Both the position numbers and the translations under genes were made by a program. Shown here in pieces: positions 44,994-53,624 of a stretch of DNA of 64,000 nucleotides. Below the pieces are notes generated by a model that did not search any database, was not told the DNA's origin, and worked only from the letters and a program-made list of their open reading frames with translations. The stretch is from NCBI RefSeq assembly GCF_001645685.2, contig NZ_CP017080.1:486001-550000 (forward strand). The letters run 5' to 3'. This DNA comes from Peribacillus muralis. GTDB lineage: Bacteria > Bacillota > Bacilli > Bacillales > DSM-1321. Position 1 is the stretch's first letter; each line of letters begins with the position of its first letter.

Positions 44994-46319
44994 ATGATTA
45001 AAGAGAAGACGGGTATTCAGGAATTAATCGATTTGGACAAAAAGCATTTCATTCATCCGACTACGGCAATCGAACAGCAGCAGGCAGATGGGCCAAGTTT
45101 CATTTTTAAAGAAGGCAAGGGAATCTATCTAACGGACGTTAAGGGCAGAACAGTCATCGATGGCATGTCTTCGCTTTGGAATGTGAATATTGGACATGGG
45201 CAAGAAGAGCTGGCTGATGTGGCAAGAGAACAAATGGCGAAGCTGGCCTTCACCTCTAATTTCGCTACCTTCAGCAATGAGCCGGCCATTCGTTTGGCAG
45301 CCAAGATCGCTTCAATCGCTCCTGGTGATTTGAATGCCGTCTTCTTCACTTCGGGCGGATCGGAGTCGAATGATACGGCGTTCAAACTTGCCCGCCATTA
45401 CTGGATATTGAAAGGCCAGCCCAATCGCCAAAAAATCATTTCACGCTCGAAGTCCTATCATGGAGTGGCGATGGGAGCGACAAGTGCAACTGGGCTGAAA
45501 CCGTTCCGTGACTTCACGAACTCCATCGCTCCTGATTTTTGTTATGTAGACGGTTCCTCGATCGAAGAGCTGCGCAAGGCCATTGAAAAAGAAGGTCCGG
45601 AAACGGTTGCGGCATTTATCGCGGAGCCGATCCAAGGAGCTGGCGGCGTGAATCTGCCTCCAGAAGGCTACTTTAAGGAAGTACGGGAGATTTGTGATGA
45701 ATACGGCATTTTAATGGTGACGGATGAAGTCATTACAGGTTTCGGAAGAACAGGGGTTTATTTCGGCATTGAACACTATGGCGTCGTTCCGGATATGATG
45801 TGTTTTGCAAAAGGTGTGACAAGCGGGTACGCCCAATTAGGCGGTGTGGTCCTGAATGATAAGCTGCACAAGGACTTCATTTCCCTTTCAAAAGGCACGC
45901 TTTTACATGGCTACACATACAGCGGTCACCCGATGGCTTGTGCAGTTGCTTTGAAAAACATTGAAATAATTGAACGTGAAAATCTGATGGAAAACTCGAA
46001 ACAGCGTGGGGAAGAGTTGCTTGCCGGCTTTAAGAAGCTTCAGGGCAAACACCAGATCATTGGTGATGTCAGGGCGCTTGGACTGATTGGAGGCATCTCC
46101 ATCGTGAAGGACAAAATGACGGGAGAAGGCTTTAAGACACAATTAGCCCCAAGACTTGTGGCTGAAGCGGCGAAGAATGGCTTGATTTGCCGTTCTGTCA
46201 CGTTTGATCAAGATACACTCGTATTCGCCCCGCCCTTAATCATTACTAAAACCGAGGTCGAAAAGATCATTGATATTCTTGATAAAACATTTACAGCTGT
46301 CGAAAAAGAAATTTTATAA
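44994..46319 (+). CDS. Class-III (omega) aminotransferase
   Basis: A 441-residue PLP-dependent transaminase of the ornithine/omega-amino acid family. DGMSSLWNVNIGHG near residue 50, FFTSGGSESNDTAFKLARHYW (PLP phosphate site), SYHGVAMGATSATGL, VTDEVITGFGRTG (cofactor Asp) and the Schiff-base Lys in MCFAKGVTSGYAQLGGV are all present. The motifs are closest to amine/beta-alanine/putrescine:pyruvate transaminases; the donor is unknown. ATG at 44994 is chosen over GTG 44982, AAGAAGGG lying upstream. It is followed by an aldehyde dehydrogenase 12 bases on, suggesting amine to aldehyde to acid catabolism. Confidence 0.88.
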   Translation: MIKEKTGIQELIDLDKKHFIHPTTAIEQQQADGPSFIFKEGKGIYLTDVKGRTVIDGMSSLWNVNIGHGQEELADVAREQMAKLAFTSNFATFSNEPAIRLAAKIASIAPGDLNAVFFTSGGSESNDTAFKLARHYWILKGQPNRQKIISRSKSYHGVAMGATSATGLKPFRDFTNSIAPDFCYVDGSSIEELRKAIEKEGPETVAAFIAEPIQGAGGVNLPPEGYFKEVREICDEYGILMVTDEVITGFGRTGVYFGIEHYGVVPDMMCFAKGVTSGYAQLGGVVLNDKLHKDFISLSKGTLLHGYTYSGHPMACAVALKNIEIIERENLMENSKQRGEELLAGFKKLQGKHQIIGDVRALGLIGGISIVKDKMTGEGFKTQLAPRLVAEAAKNGLICRSVTFDQDTLVFAPPLIITKTEVEKIIDILDKTFTAVEKEIL

Positions 46320-46331
46320 GAGGTGAAAGTG

Positions 46332-47771
46332 ATGGAAATGACGGAAACGCTGAAGAAGAAATTATTCATTGATGGTAAATGGCAAGAAGCTGAACATTTC
46401 ACGACGCTTAAATCTCCGTATAGCGGGAAAGTACTAGCGGAAATTCCTTCGGCAAGCGTGGGAGATGTGGAGCTGGCGATAGAATCAGCTCATCAAGCGA
46501 GAAAAACGATGGCAGCCCTGCCTAGCCACAAACGTGCTGCCATACTTGAACAACTAGCAAGTCTGTTGGAAAGCCGCAAGGATGAAGCAGCAGAAATCAT
46601 CGCTAAAGAGGCAGCGAAGCCGATTAAAACGGCGATGGTGGAAGTGTCCCGAACGATTGCCACATATAAGTTTGCAGCGGAAGAAGCAAAGAGGATACAT
46701 GGGGAAACGCTGACGATGGATGCTACAGCGGATGGGGAGGGACGGATCGGCTACACAGTCCGTGAACCGATTGGTGTCCTTGGTGCCATCACGCCTTTTA
46801 ATTTCCCGATGAACCTGGTCGCCCATAAAGTTGGCCCGGCCATTGCTGCTGGTAATACCATTGTGTTGAAACCTGCCAGCCAAACACCACTATCCTCGAT
46901 CTTTCTTGCAGAGCTATTGGCGGAGACGGATTTGCCTGCCGGAGCATTCAATTTAGTTACCGGAAGCGGCTCTGTAATCGGTGATAAATTAGTCACTGAT
47001 TCACGGGTGAAAAGCATATCCTTCACTGGCAGTCCTGCTGTAGGGATCGGAATCCGCAATAAAGCGGGATTGAAGAAGGTGAGTCTTGAACTTGGTTCCA
47101 ATGCGGCCGTGATTGTCGATAAAGGGATCAATATCGATAAAATCATCCAGCGCTGTGTATCGGCAGCATTCGCTTTCCAAGGGCAGGTCTGCATTTCCTT
47201 ACAACGTGCATATGTTCATGAAGACGTATACGATGAGTTCACCAAAAAATTCATAGCAGCAACAAATGCCTTGAAGCTTGGTGATTCTTTGGATCCTTCG
47301 GTCGACATCTCTGCGTTAATCAGTCCTGGTGATGTGCAACGAAGCCTCGACTGGATCGGGGAAGCTAAACAACATGGAGCGGTCGTTGCAGCAGGAGGCA
47401 AATCTGAGGGGAATATCCTGCATCCAACCGTGTTATTGGAAGTCGATTCGATGCTTAAGGTATCCTGTCAGGAAGTCTTTGCTCCGATCGTATTAATAAA
47501 CAAGGTTTCGTCCGTTGAAGAAGCGATCGATTTAGTCAATGATTCGGAATTCGGCCTGCAGGCTGGGATTTACACGGATAATATTAACTTGGCGCTTTTT
47601 GCCGCAGAGAAATTGGAAGTCGGCGGTGTGATCATTAATGATATCCCTACTTACCGCGTCGATAACATGCCATACGGTGGAGTCAAAAAGAGCGGAACGG
47701 GCCGCGAAGGACTGAAATATGCAATCGAGGAAATGACGGAAATGAAATTGGTCATTATCAATCGGAATTAA
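46332..47771 (+). CDS. Aldehyde dehydrogenase
   Basis: A 479-residue NAD(P)-dependent aldehyde dehydrogenase. Visible are ITPFNFPMNLVAHKVGPA, FTGSPAVG, the general-base Glu in SLELGSNAAVI and catalytic Cys in FQGQVCISLQRAYVHE, the last close to the glyceraldehyde/lactaldehyde and sulfoacetaldehyde-type dehydrogenases. In context it should oxidise the semialdehyde released by the aminotransferase directly upstream. Four in-frame starts lie within 15 bases; ATG at 46332 has the best spacing from GAGGTG. A terminator separates it from the next dehydrogenase, which has its own sigma-54 promoter. Confidence 0.88.
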   Translation: MEMTETLKKKLFIDGKWQEAEHFTTLKSPYSGKVLAEIPSASVGDVELAIESAHQARKTMAALPSHKRAAILEQLASLLESRKDEAAEIIAKEAAKPIKTAMVEVSRTIATYKFAAEEAKRIHGETLTMDATADGEGRIGYTVREPIGVLGAITPFNFPMNLVAHKVGPAIAAGNTIVLKPASQTPLSSIFLAELLAETDLPAGAFNLVTGSGSVIGDKLVTDSRVKSISFTGSPAVGIGIRNKAGLKKVSLELGSNAAVIVDKGINIDKIIQRCVSAAFAFQGQVCISLQRAYVHEDVYDEFTKKFIAATNALKLGDSLDPSVDISALISPGDVQRSLDWIGEAKQHGAVVAAGGKSEGNILHPTVLLEVDSMLKVSCQEVFAPIVLINKVSSVEEAIDLVNDSEFGLQAGIYTDNINLALFAAEKLEVGGVIINDIPTYRVDNMPYGGVKKSGTGREGLKYAIEEMTEMKLVIINRN

Positions 47772-47773
47772 TG

Positions 47774-47806
47774 AGGAGATGGGCAAAAGCCCATCTTCTT
47801 TTTTGG
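47774..47806 (+). terminator. Rho-independent terminator
   Basis: AGATGGGC pairs with GCCCATCT around an A-rich loop, followed by TCTTTTTT. Confidence 0.9.
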
Positions 47807-47898
47807 CGAAAAGTTATGCAAAAATGAATAGATAATTCACAAATGAATGTAAATGGACCACAGATAGGTTAGAAAAATAGAGTTAGCAATCTTTTAAA

Positions 47899-47915
47899 AT
47901 GGCATGAAACTTGCT
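47899..47915 (+). promoter_or_regulatory. Sigma-54 promoter for the second aldehyde dehydrogenase
   Basis: ATGGCATGAAACTTGCT keeps the GG and GC dinucleotides at exact spacing and is 45 bases before the start codon. It parallels the site at 44902-44918. Confidence 0.85.
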
Positions 47916-47960
47916 CGTATATATTAATAGGTAAATCACTTTAACCGAGGAGGAATTTAA

Positions 47961-49481
47961 ATGCAGGAAACTTTACAAAATAACACGAAAAAAGAAGGGA
48001 CCGGAGCACTGGACTTAAAAATGTTCATTAATGGGCAATGGGTGAATTCGTCTTCAGGTGAAAAAAGGGATGTGTTGAATCCAGCCACGGGAGAAGTTAT
48101 TGCTACAGCTGCGGAAGGAACGAAGGAGGATGTCGATAAAGCGGTTGAGGCAGCCAAGTATGCCTTCTATGAAGGAGGATGGTGGGGAACGCCGGCAGTC
48201 GAGCGTGCCCGCATTTTATTCAAGATCGCCGACAAGATTGAAGAAAAGGCCGAAGAGCTTGCTGCTTTGGAAACGCTGGATAATGGGAAGCCGTTACGCG
48301 AGTCCCGTTTTGATATTGATGATTCAGCAGCCTGCTTTAGATATTATGCAGGTTTGGCTACGAAACCGACAGGACAGACTTACGAAGTTCCAGACGGTCA
48401 ACAGGCGATGGTCGTAAGGGAACCGATTGGTGTATGCGGGCAAATCGTTCCTTGGAATTTCCCTTTGATGATGTCAGCGTGGAAACTTGCACCGGCGCTT
48501 GCCGCAGGGAATTCCGTCGTCTTCAAACCATCAGAGATTACACCAGTGACAGCGGTCAAGCTGTTTGAAATCATGGCTGAAGTCGGTTTGCCAAAAGGTG
48601 TCGCGAACCTTGTGCTAGGGGCTGGACCTGTTGTCGGACAGGCCATTGCAGAGCATGAAGAAATTGATAAAGTAGCTTTTACAGGAGGAACGGCAACGGG
48701 ACGTAAGATCATGGAGGCGTCGCTTGGAAATTTAAAGAAAGTGACATTGGAGCTTGGCGGAAAATCCCCCAATATCGTATTTGCTGATGCTGATTTTGAG
48801 ACAGCCGTCGACTATGCGTTGTATGGAATCTTCTGTAATCAAGGACAGGTTTGCTCGGCCGGCTCGCGTTTACTTTTGGAAGAGTCGATTTATGATCAGT
48901 TCATAGCAAGCCTGACTGCAAAAGCGAAACGTATCAAGGTAGGATCAGGATCGGATGGAAAAAGCCAAATGGGACCTGTCGTTTCAGAGGCGCACATGAA
49001 CAAGATCTTATCCTATATCCAAATCGGGAAAGAAGAAGGAGCTAAATTAATCGTTGGTGGAAATCGAATTAAAGGGGAAGGCTTGGAAAACGGATACTTT
49101 GTCGAGCCAACGATCTTTGTCGATACGAAACCTGAAATGCGAATCGTACAGGAAGAAATTTTTGGACCGGTACTTGTCGTTCAAACGTTCAAGGATGAAG
49201 CGGAGGCTCTCCAACTCGCAAATGATACGAAATATGGTTTGGCCGGAGCCGTGTTCACCAATGATATCGCCAAAGCAAACCGCGTCATTAAAAAGGTCCG
49301 TGCGGGCATTACGTGGATTAACTCTTATCACCCGACTTATAACGAAGCTCCGTGGGGCGGCTTCAAGCAAAGCGGTAATGGGCGCGAACTAGGCACGTTC
49401 GGATATGAAGCATACACAGAATTGAAGCAAATCAATAACAACCTGGATATCCAGCCAACAGGCTGGTTTGATGAAGAATAA
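47961..49481 (+). CDS. Aldehyde dehydrogenase (betaine-aldehyde / phenylacetaldehyde dehydrogenase-like)
   Basis: A 506-residue ALDH1/2-type enzyme. IVPWNFPLMMSAWKLAPALAAG, FTGGTATGRKIM, Glu in LELGGKSPNIVF and catalytic Cys in NQGQVCSAGSRLLLEESIYD are all present, as is the C-terminal YNEAPWGGFKQSGNGRELG. It resembles DhaS/GbsA-like dehydrogenases with wide aldehyde range. It has its own sigma-54 promoter, which ties it to the neighbouring aminotransferase pair and suggests joint induction by an amine or related compound. AGGAGG precedes the ATG. Confidence 0.9.
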   Translation: MQETLQNNTKKEGTGALDLKMFINGQWVNSSSGEKRDVLNPATGEVIATAAEGTKEDVDKAVEAAKYAFYEGGWWGTPAVERARILFKIADKIEEKAEELAALETLDNGKPLRESRFDIDDSAACFRYYAGLATKPTGQTYEVPDGQQAMVVREPIGVCGQIVPWNFPLMMSAWKLAPALAAGNSVVFKPSEITPVTAVKLFEIMAEVGLPKGVANLVLGAGPVVGQAIAEHEEIDKVAFTGGTATGRKIMEASLGNLKKVTLELGGKSPNIVFADADFETAVDYALYGIFCNQGQVCSAGSRLLLEESIYDQFIASLTAKAKRIKVGSGSDGKSQMGPVVSEAHMNKILSYIQIGKEEGAKLIVGGNRIKGEGLENGYFVEPTIFVDTKPEMRIVQEEIFGPVLVVQTFKDEAEALQLANDTKYGLAGAVFTNDIAKANRVIKKVRAGITWINSYHPTYNEAPWGGFKQSGNGRELGTFGYEAYTELKQINNNLDIQPTGWFDEE

Positions 49482-49495
49482 AGGTTAGTTTTAGC

Positions 49496-49528
49496 AAAAA
49501 AGGCCGTTCTATGAGGAATGGCCTTTTT
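49496..49528 (+). terminator. Rho-independent terminator
   Basis: AAAAAGGCCGTTC pairs with GAATGGCCTTTTT around TATGAG, after the aldehyde dehydrogenase gene. Confidence 0.9.
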
Positions 49529-49555
49529 GCGTGCAGATGGTAGATCCCATCTTTG

Positions 49556-49882
49556 TCGATAAATACGGCAGAATTGCAGATAAATCACTGGAATCGTCGA
49601 TAAAACCAGAAAACCGCAGATAAATTGCCAGAATCGTAGATAAATCCAGAAAATCTGCAGATAAATTGCCAGAATCGTAGATAAATCCTGAAAACCTGCA
49701 GATAAATTGTCAGAATCGAAGATAAATCCACGAAACCAGCAGATAAATTGCCAGAATTGTCGATAAATCCGGAAAACCTGCAGATAAATTGTCAGAATCG
49801 AAGATAAATCCACGAAACCAGCAGATAAATTGCCAGAATCGAAGATAAATCCACGAAACCTGCAGATATATCGACGATTCGA
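49556..49882. repeat. Tandem array of about 16 degenerate 20-21-bp units
   Basis: Every 20-21 bases the motif GATAAAT recurs (last unit GATATAT, third GATAAAA). Units alternate between two types, roughly CAGATAAATTGCCAGAATCG and (T/A)AGATAAATCCxxGAAAxCxG, giving a 41-bp higher-order period. The array fills the gap between two convergent genes, from the dehydrogenase terminator to the oxidoreductase stop. A long frame on the minus strand across it is a repeat artefact. Confidence 0.92.
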
Positions 49883-49896
49883 AATTTATTTACACC

Positions 49897-51942
49897 TCAA
49901 TGCGAAGCTTTTTCAAGGTCAACTCGTCCTGAAAAGAAAACGGCGCCATTACCCATATCTGATAGGCGATCTGGTGTAAGGACATTGATGTGCTGCTTCG
50001 TGTCGGGCGTCTTTTGCCATAAGCCTTGGCTGACCAGTACGCCGGGCAATACATTTTCGCCTGGTGCTGCCTTGAGCAGGCATTCACCGCGGTCGTTCCA
50101 GATTCTGACCATATCACCGGAAGCAATCCCTAATTGTTTGGCATCAGCTTCATTCATATGCAGTTTCGGTTCCTTTTCCAAAGAGATATGCTTGGCATTA
50201 TTGGAAAAGGTCGAGTTCAAGAAGTTATGGTTAGGTGCCGGTATGAATAAAAAGGGCAGGTCGCTGTCCTTTATGATTGGTTTATAGGTCGGCAATGGTT
50301 CGTATCCTAGCTGTTTCATCCGTTCGGAATAAAGTTCGATTTTTCCGCTAGGTGTTTTCAGCTTGCCCGGGAATAGCGGCTTCATCTTGGCCTTGACATA
50401 TTGACTTTTCGAAAGGGATTCATAGGTGATGCCGTCTAGATATGGGTTATCTGAAAAATCGAGAGCCTGTCGAATCATGTCTTCCTCTGAATCTTTAAAA
50501 GCTTGTTCTTGAAAGCCCATCTCGATTGCCAATAGTTTAAACACTTCTACGTTCGATTTCGACTCGCCATATTTTTCGATTACAGGCTTTTGTATTTGGA
50601 TGTAGTTATGCCAGTATGAATTATAAAAATCCTCCGTTTCATAAGATGATGCGGCAGGAAGGACGATGTCGGCATACATGGCCGTTTCGGTCAAGAATAA
50701 ATCATGAACCACTGTGAAAAGATCATCGCGCATAAGTCCTTCCTGCACCTTATTAGCACTCGGGGCGACTAGTGCCGGGTTGGAGCCATATACAAACATG
50801 GATCGAATCGGGTTTTCACTTTCCAAAAGAGCCTGGCCGATTTGGTTCATATTGATCGTCCGGGTCGTTCTATCCTGTAATAAGTCAGGACGTCTCAATG
50901 CATCTGTATTGAATGCCAGGTATCCTGAATTGCCTTTGGTCGCTCCGCCTCCTTTTGCCATCCATTGGCCGGTAAGTGCAGGGAGGCAGGCAATGGTACG
51001 TACTGCCATGCCCCCATTGTCATGGTGCTGCAGACCGTTGCCGATTCGAACGAATGATGGGGTGGTCGTTCCATACATCCTGGCTAATTCATATAAATCC
51101 TCTATTGGTACACCTGTGATTCCAGATACGGTCGCAGGATCGTATTGGCGGACATGATCGCGCAATTGCTCGGCACCCACTGTATATGCATCCAGAAAAG
51201 GCTGGTCGATTAGATTCTCTGCATACAGGATGTGCATTAAACCGAGGGCGAGGGCGCTGTCGGTTCCAGGAAGGATTGGGATGAACCAGTCCGCCCATTT
51301 ACCTGTTTGGTTTTTATGTACATCAATGACGACTATTTTGGCACCGTTTTTTCGAGCTTGCTGGGCGAGCGTAACTTGATGCATATTGGTACTCACTGCG
51401 TTAATGCCCCACATGATGAAAAGCTTTGTATGTATCGTTTCTTCAGGGTCGATGCCGAACGACCCACCCATCGTATAGCCGTAGCCGGCAGATCCAGCCG
51501 CATTGCAAATGGAACGCTCAAGCATGCTTGAGCCGAGCTTATTAAAAAAACGGCGATCCATCCCCTCGGCACTGAGGTTCCCCATATTTCCGTAAAAGCT
51601 ATAAGGAAGAATGCTTTCAGGACCGTGCTTTTTGATTAAATCTTTCCAATTGGAAGTGATGGTGTCAATGGCTTCTTCCCAGGTGATTGGGGTGAAGGCA
51701 CCTTCTCCTTTTGCTCCGATGCGCTTTAGCGGCTGCTTTAGGCGTTTTGGATCGTATAGGCGGTCTGTCATATTCCTTACTTTGTTGCAAATATTCCCTT
51801 TTGTGACTGGATGGTCCGGGTCTCCTTGAACCTTGATGATTTTTCCATCTTTCTTGTGCAACAATAAACCGCACTGATCCGGACAATCAAGAGAACAAAC
51901 TGAGGGAAAGACCCCATCAGACTGATTGATGTAGGATTGCAT
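49897..51942 (-). CDS. Molybdopterin-dependent oxidoreductase (YoaE/YyaE family)
   Basis: A 681-residue DMSO-reductase-family enzyme. The N-terminal Fe-S motif is CSLDCPDQCG with a fourth Cys in KGNICNK (one [4Fe-4S] cluster). MGD-binding segments include LPYSFYGNMGNLS, GSAGYGYTMG, MWGINAVSTNMHQ, GNGLQHHDNGG and the C-terminal VRIWNDRGECLLKA. No Tat signal is seen, so it is probably cytoplasmic. Substrate and partner are unknown; B. subtilis YoaE and YyaE are uncharacterised relatives of similar size. The ATG at 51942 follows AGGAGG. It stands alone, with no small subunit or chaperone gene adjacent. Confidence 0.88.
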   Translation of the reverse strand: MQSYINQSDGVFPSVCSLDCPDQCGLLLHKKDGKIIKVQGDPDHPVTKGNICNKVRNMTDRLYDPKRLKQPLKRIGAKGEGAFTPITWEEAIDTITSNWKDLIKKHGPESILPYSFYGNMGNLSAEGMDRRFFNKLGSSMLERSICNAAGSAGYGYTMGGSFGIDPEETIHTKLFIMWGINAVSTNMHQVTLAQQARKNGAKIVVIDVHKNQTGKWADWFIPILPGTDSALALGLMHILYAENLIDQPFLDAYTVGAEQLRDHVRQYDPATVSGITGVPIEDLYELARMYGTTTPSFVRIGNGLQHHDNGGMAVRTIACLPALTGQWMAKGGGATKGNSGYLAFNTDALRRPDLLQDRTTRTINMNQIGQALLESENPIRSMFVYGSNPALVAPSANKVQEGLMRDDLFTVVHDLFLTETAMYADIVLPAASSYETEDFYNSYWHNYIQIQKPVIEKYGESKSNVEVFKLLAIEMGFQEQAFKDSEEDMIRQALDFSDNPYLDGITYESLSKSQYVKAKMKPLFPGKLKTPSGKIELYSERMKQLGYEPLPTYKPIIKDSDLPFLFIPAPNHNFLNSTFSNNAKHISLEKEPKLHMNEADAKQLGIASGDMVRIWNDRGECLLKAAPGENVLPGVLVSQGLWQKTPDTKQHINVLTPDRLSDMGNGAVFFSGRVDLEKASH

Positions 51943-52209
51943 GGCCAGATTCCTCCTAATTATCTAATCTCGTAATATGAAAGTGGTGAAAGGTACAAGC
52001 TTAGCCTATTTTTCCGATAGTGATGTTTGACTTAATTCTAGTACCAGCGGTCACAATTGTAAATATCGGCGCTTGGGATGATCCCCCCTTAATTATAAGT
52101 TCTCCAATTGCAGGATATGCCCGATTGCGCCACAACCACCCTGTTGAAGATGTCATCTGATTTTTCATGAGATATTCAAAAGAATACAAAATTTTATGGT
52201 ACAATATCA
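51943..52209. other. Intergenic region
   Basis: Ahead of the kinase gene on the plus strand, TACAAT (about 52199-52204) is a likely -10. A minus-strand frame over 52001-52285 lacks a ribosome-binding site and is not called. Confidence 0.35.
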
Positions 52210-52246
52210 ATAGAGTCCTTATGTTTAAAACATGAGGGCTTTTTTT
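52210..52246 (+). terminator. Leader hairpin / possible attenuator before the histidine kinase
   Basis: AGTCCTTATGTTT pairs with AAACATGAGGGCT (two G-U pairs), followed by T7. It lies between a likely -10 and the kinase start at 52300, and no gene on this strand ends near it. Confidence 0.6.
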
Positions 52247-52299
52247 GAGCAATTTGGGAATGATAAACCAAAAACCAAAAAACATATAAAGGATAAGAT

Positions 52300-53577
52300 A
52301 TGAACCAATCTCATAAAATTGCAGGTAAAGTAGCCATTATATATATCATCATTGGGGTCTTATGGATTTTCGTCTCAGATTACTTCTCAATGACACAGGC
52401 AAAGTCGGATGTTGAAACATATGCAATGTTTCAACATTCCAAAGGATGGGCATTCATTTGCATAACAGGGATATTCTTATATTTCTTAATTCGGTATTGG
52501 ACGGAAAAAATGTTAAGGTCGCAGCAGGAATTCAATCTTAAGGATGAACAATATCAGTCGCTGTTCAAGCATAACCCGGATTGTGTCATCGAATTGAACC
52601 TTGAAGGAAATGTCGTTTCCATCAACCCTGAAGCGGAAAAGCTGTTAGGACAGCAAAGTGATAACCTGACAGGGAAGAATTGCAATCACCTCATTAAATG
52701 GAATGATGAGGAAAAAACGACTGCTTATTTTGAACATTCGCTTCAAGGCGAAGCTGTTAAATTCGAAACAACCTTTCAAAATATGAGAGATGAAAAACGG
52801 ATCATCCGTGTAACCTTTTTACCGATCATCGTCCAGGGGGAAATGCTTGGTGTTTATGCAATCGTCAGGGATATTACTGAAGTGAGGCGAGAAGAGGAAT
52901 TGATGGTTTTGTCTGAAAAGCTATCGGTCATCGGACATCTGGCAGCTGCCGTCGCCCATGAAATAAGGAATCCCCTGACCTCGTTAAAAGGATTCGTCCA
53001 GCTAATGGATATGACGAAGGAGGTCGATCCCTTGCATACTGATATCATGTTGAAGGAGATCGATCGTATCAACATCATTTCTAGCGAATTGCTTATACTT
53101 GGAAAGAAACAGGATATCGCTTTCCGCAGAATCGATCTTGCAGACAGCGTACAGCAGGTGTTCACATTGATGAAAGCTGAGACGAATTTAAATAATATCG
53201 AGATGGTGCTTAAGGTTAAAACTGCAGAGCCCATTCATATAATGGCTGATCCAATAGAACTCAAACAGCTGATCATCAATATATTGAAAAATAGCATTGA
53301 AGCGATTGCCGACAATGGGGAAATCGATATATCCTTGCAAATCATCAACGGTGAAGCTGTAGTCAGCATCAGTGATAATGGCAGCGGGATGGCGCCGGAA
53401 CGACTTGAACGGATCGGTGAACCTTTTTATTCGACGAAAGAAAAGGGGACTGGGATCGGTCTGGCAATTTGCCGCAAGATCGTACACCGGCTTGATGGGG
53501 AGCTGCATTTTGAAAGTATGGTCAACGAAGGGACGACCGTTACAATTCGGATTCCGTTGGCTACTGGACAAGAATAA
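52300..53577 (+). CDS. PAS-domain sensor histidine kinase (sporulation-kinase-like)
   Basis: A 425-residue kinase. Two N-terminal membrane helices (about 9-28 and 48-66), one PAS domain (about 80-195; FKHNPDCVIELNLEGNVVSINP), HisKA with VIGHLAAAVAHEIRNPLTSLKGF (phospho-acceptor His in HEIRNP) and HATPase with ILKNSIEAI, ISDNGSGM and GTGIGLAI. No response regulator is adjacent, so it is an orphan kinase like KinA-KinE, which feed Spo0F in sporulation; the layout is closest to KinE-type kinases. The partner is inferred. AAAGGATAAGAT precedes the ATG. Confidence 0.88.
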   Translation: MNQSHKIAGKVAIIYIIIGVLWIFVSDYFSMTQAKSDVETYAMFQHSKGWAFICITGIFLYFLIRYWTEKMLRSQQEFNLKDEQYQSLFKHNPDCVIELNLEGNVVSINPEAEKLLGQQSDNLTGKNCNHLIKWNDEEKTTAYFEHSLQGEAVKFETTFQNMRDEKRIIRVTFLPIIVQGEMLGVYAIVRDITEVRREEELMVLSEKLSVIGHLAAAVAHEIRNPLTSLKGFVQLMDMTKEVDPLHTDIMLKEIDRINIISSELLILGKKQDIAFRRIDLADSVQQVFTLMKAETNLNNIEMVLKVKTAEPIHIMADPIELKQLIINILKNSIEAIADNGEIDISLQIINGEAVVSISDNGSGMAPERLERIGEPFYSTKEKGTGIGLAICRKIVHRLDGELHFESMVNEGTTVTIRIPLATGQE

Positions 53578-53624
53578 ATGGTACTATGGGTGATAGGAAA
53601 AGTTTTTTATTAAAGGAGAACGAT

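Noticed and set aside
49337..49813. 158-codon minus-strand frame
   Set aside because: It is produced by the GATAAAT tandem repeat and overlaps the end of the aldehyde dehydrogenase gene; no ribosome-binding site.
49556..49882. CRISPR array
   Set aside because: Repeats are directly adjacent and degenerate, with no unique spacers and no cas genes.
52001..52285. 94-codon minus-strand frame
   Set aside because: No ribosome-binding site, no family recognised, and it covers the promoter and hairpin of the kinase gene.
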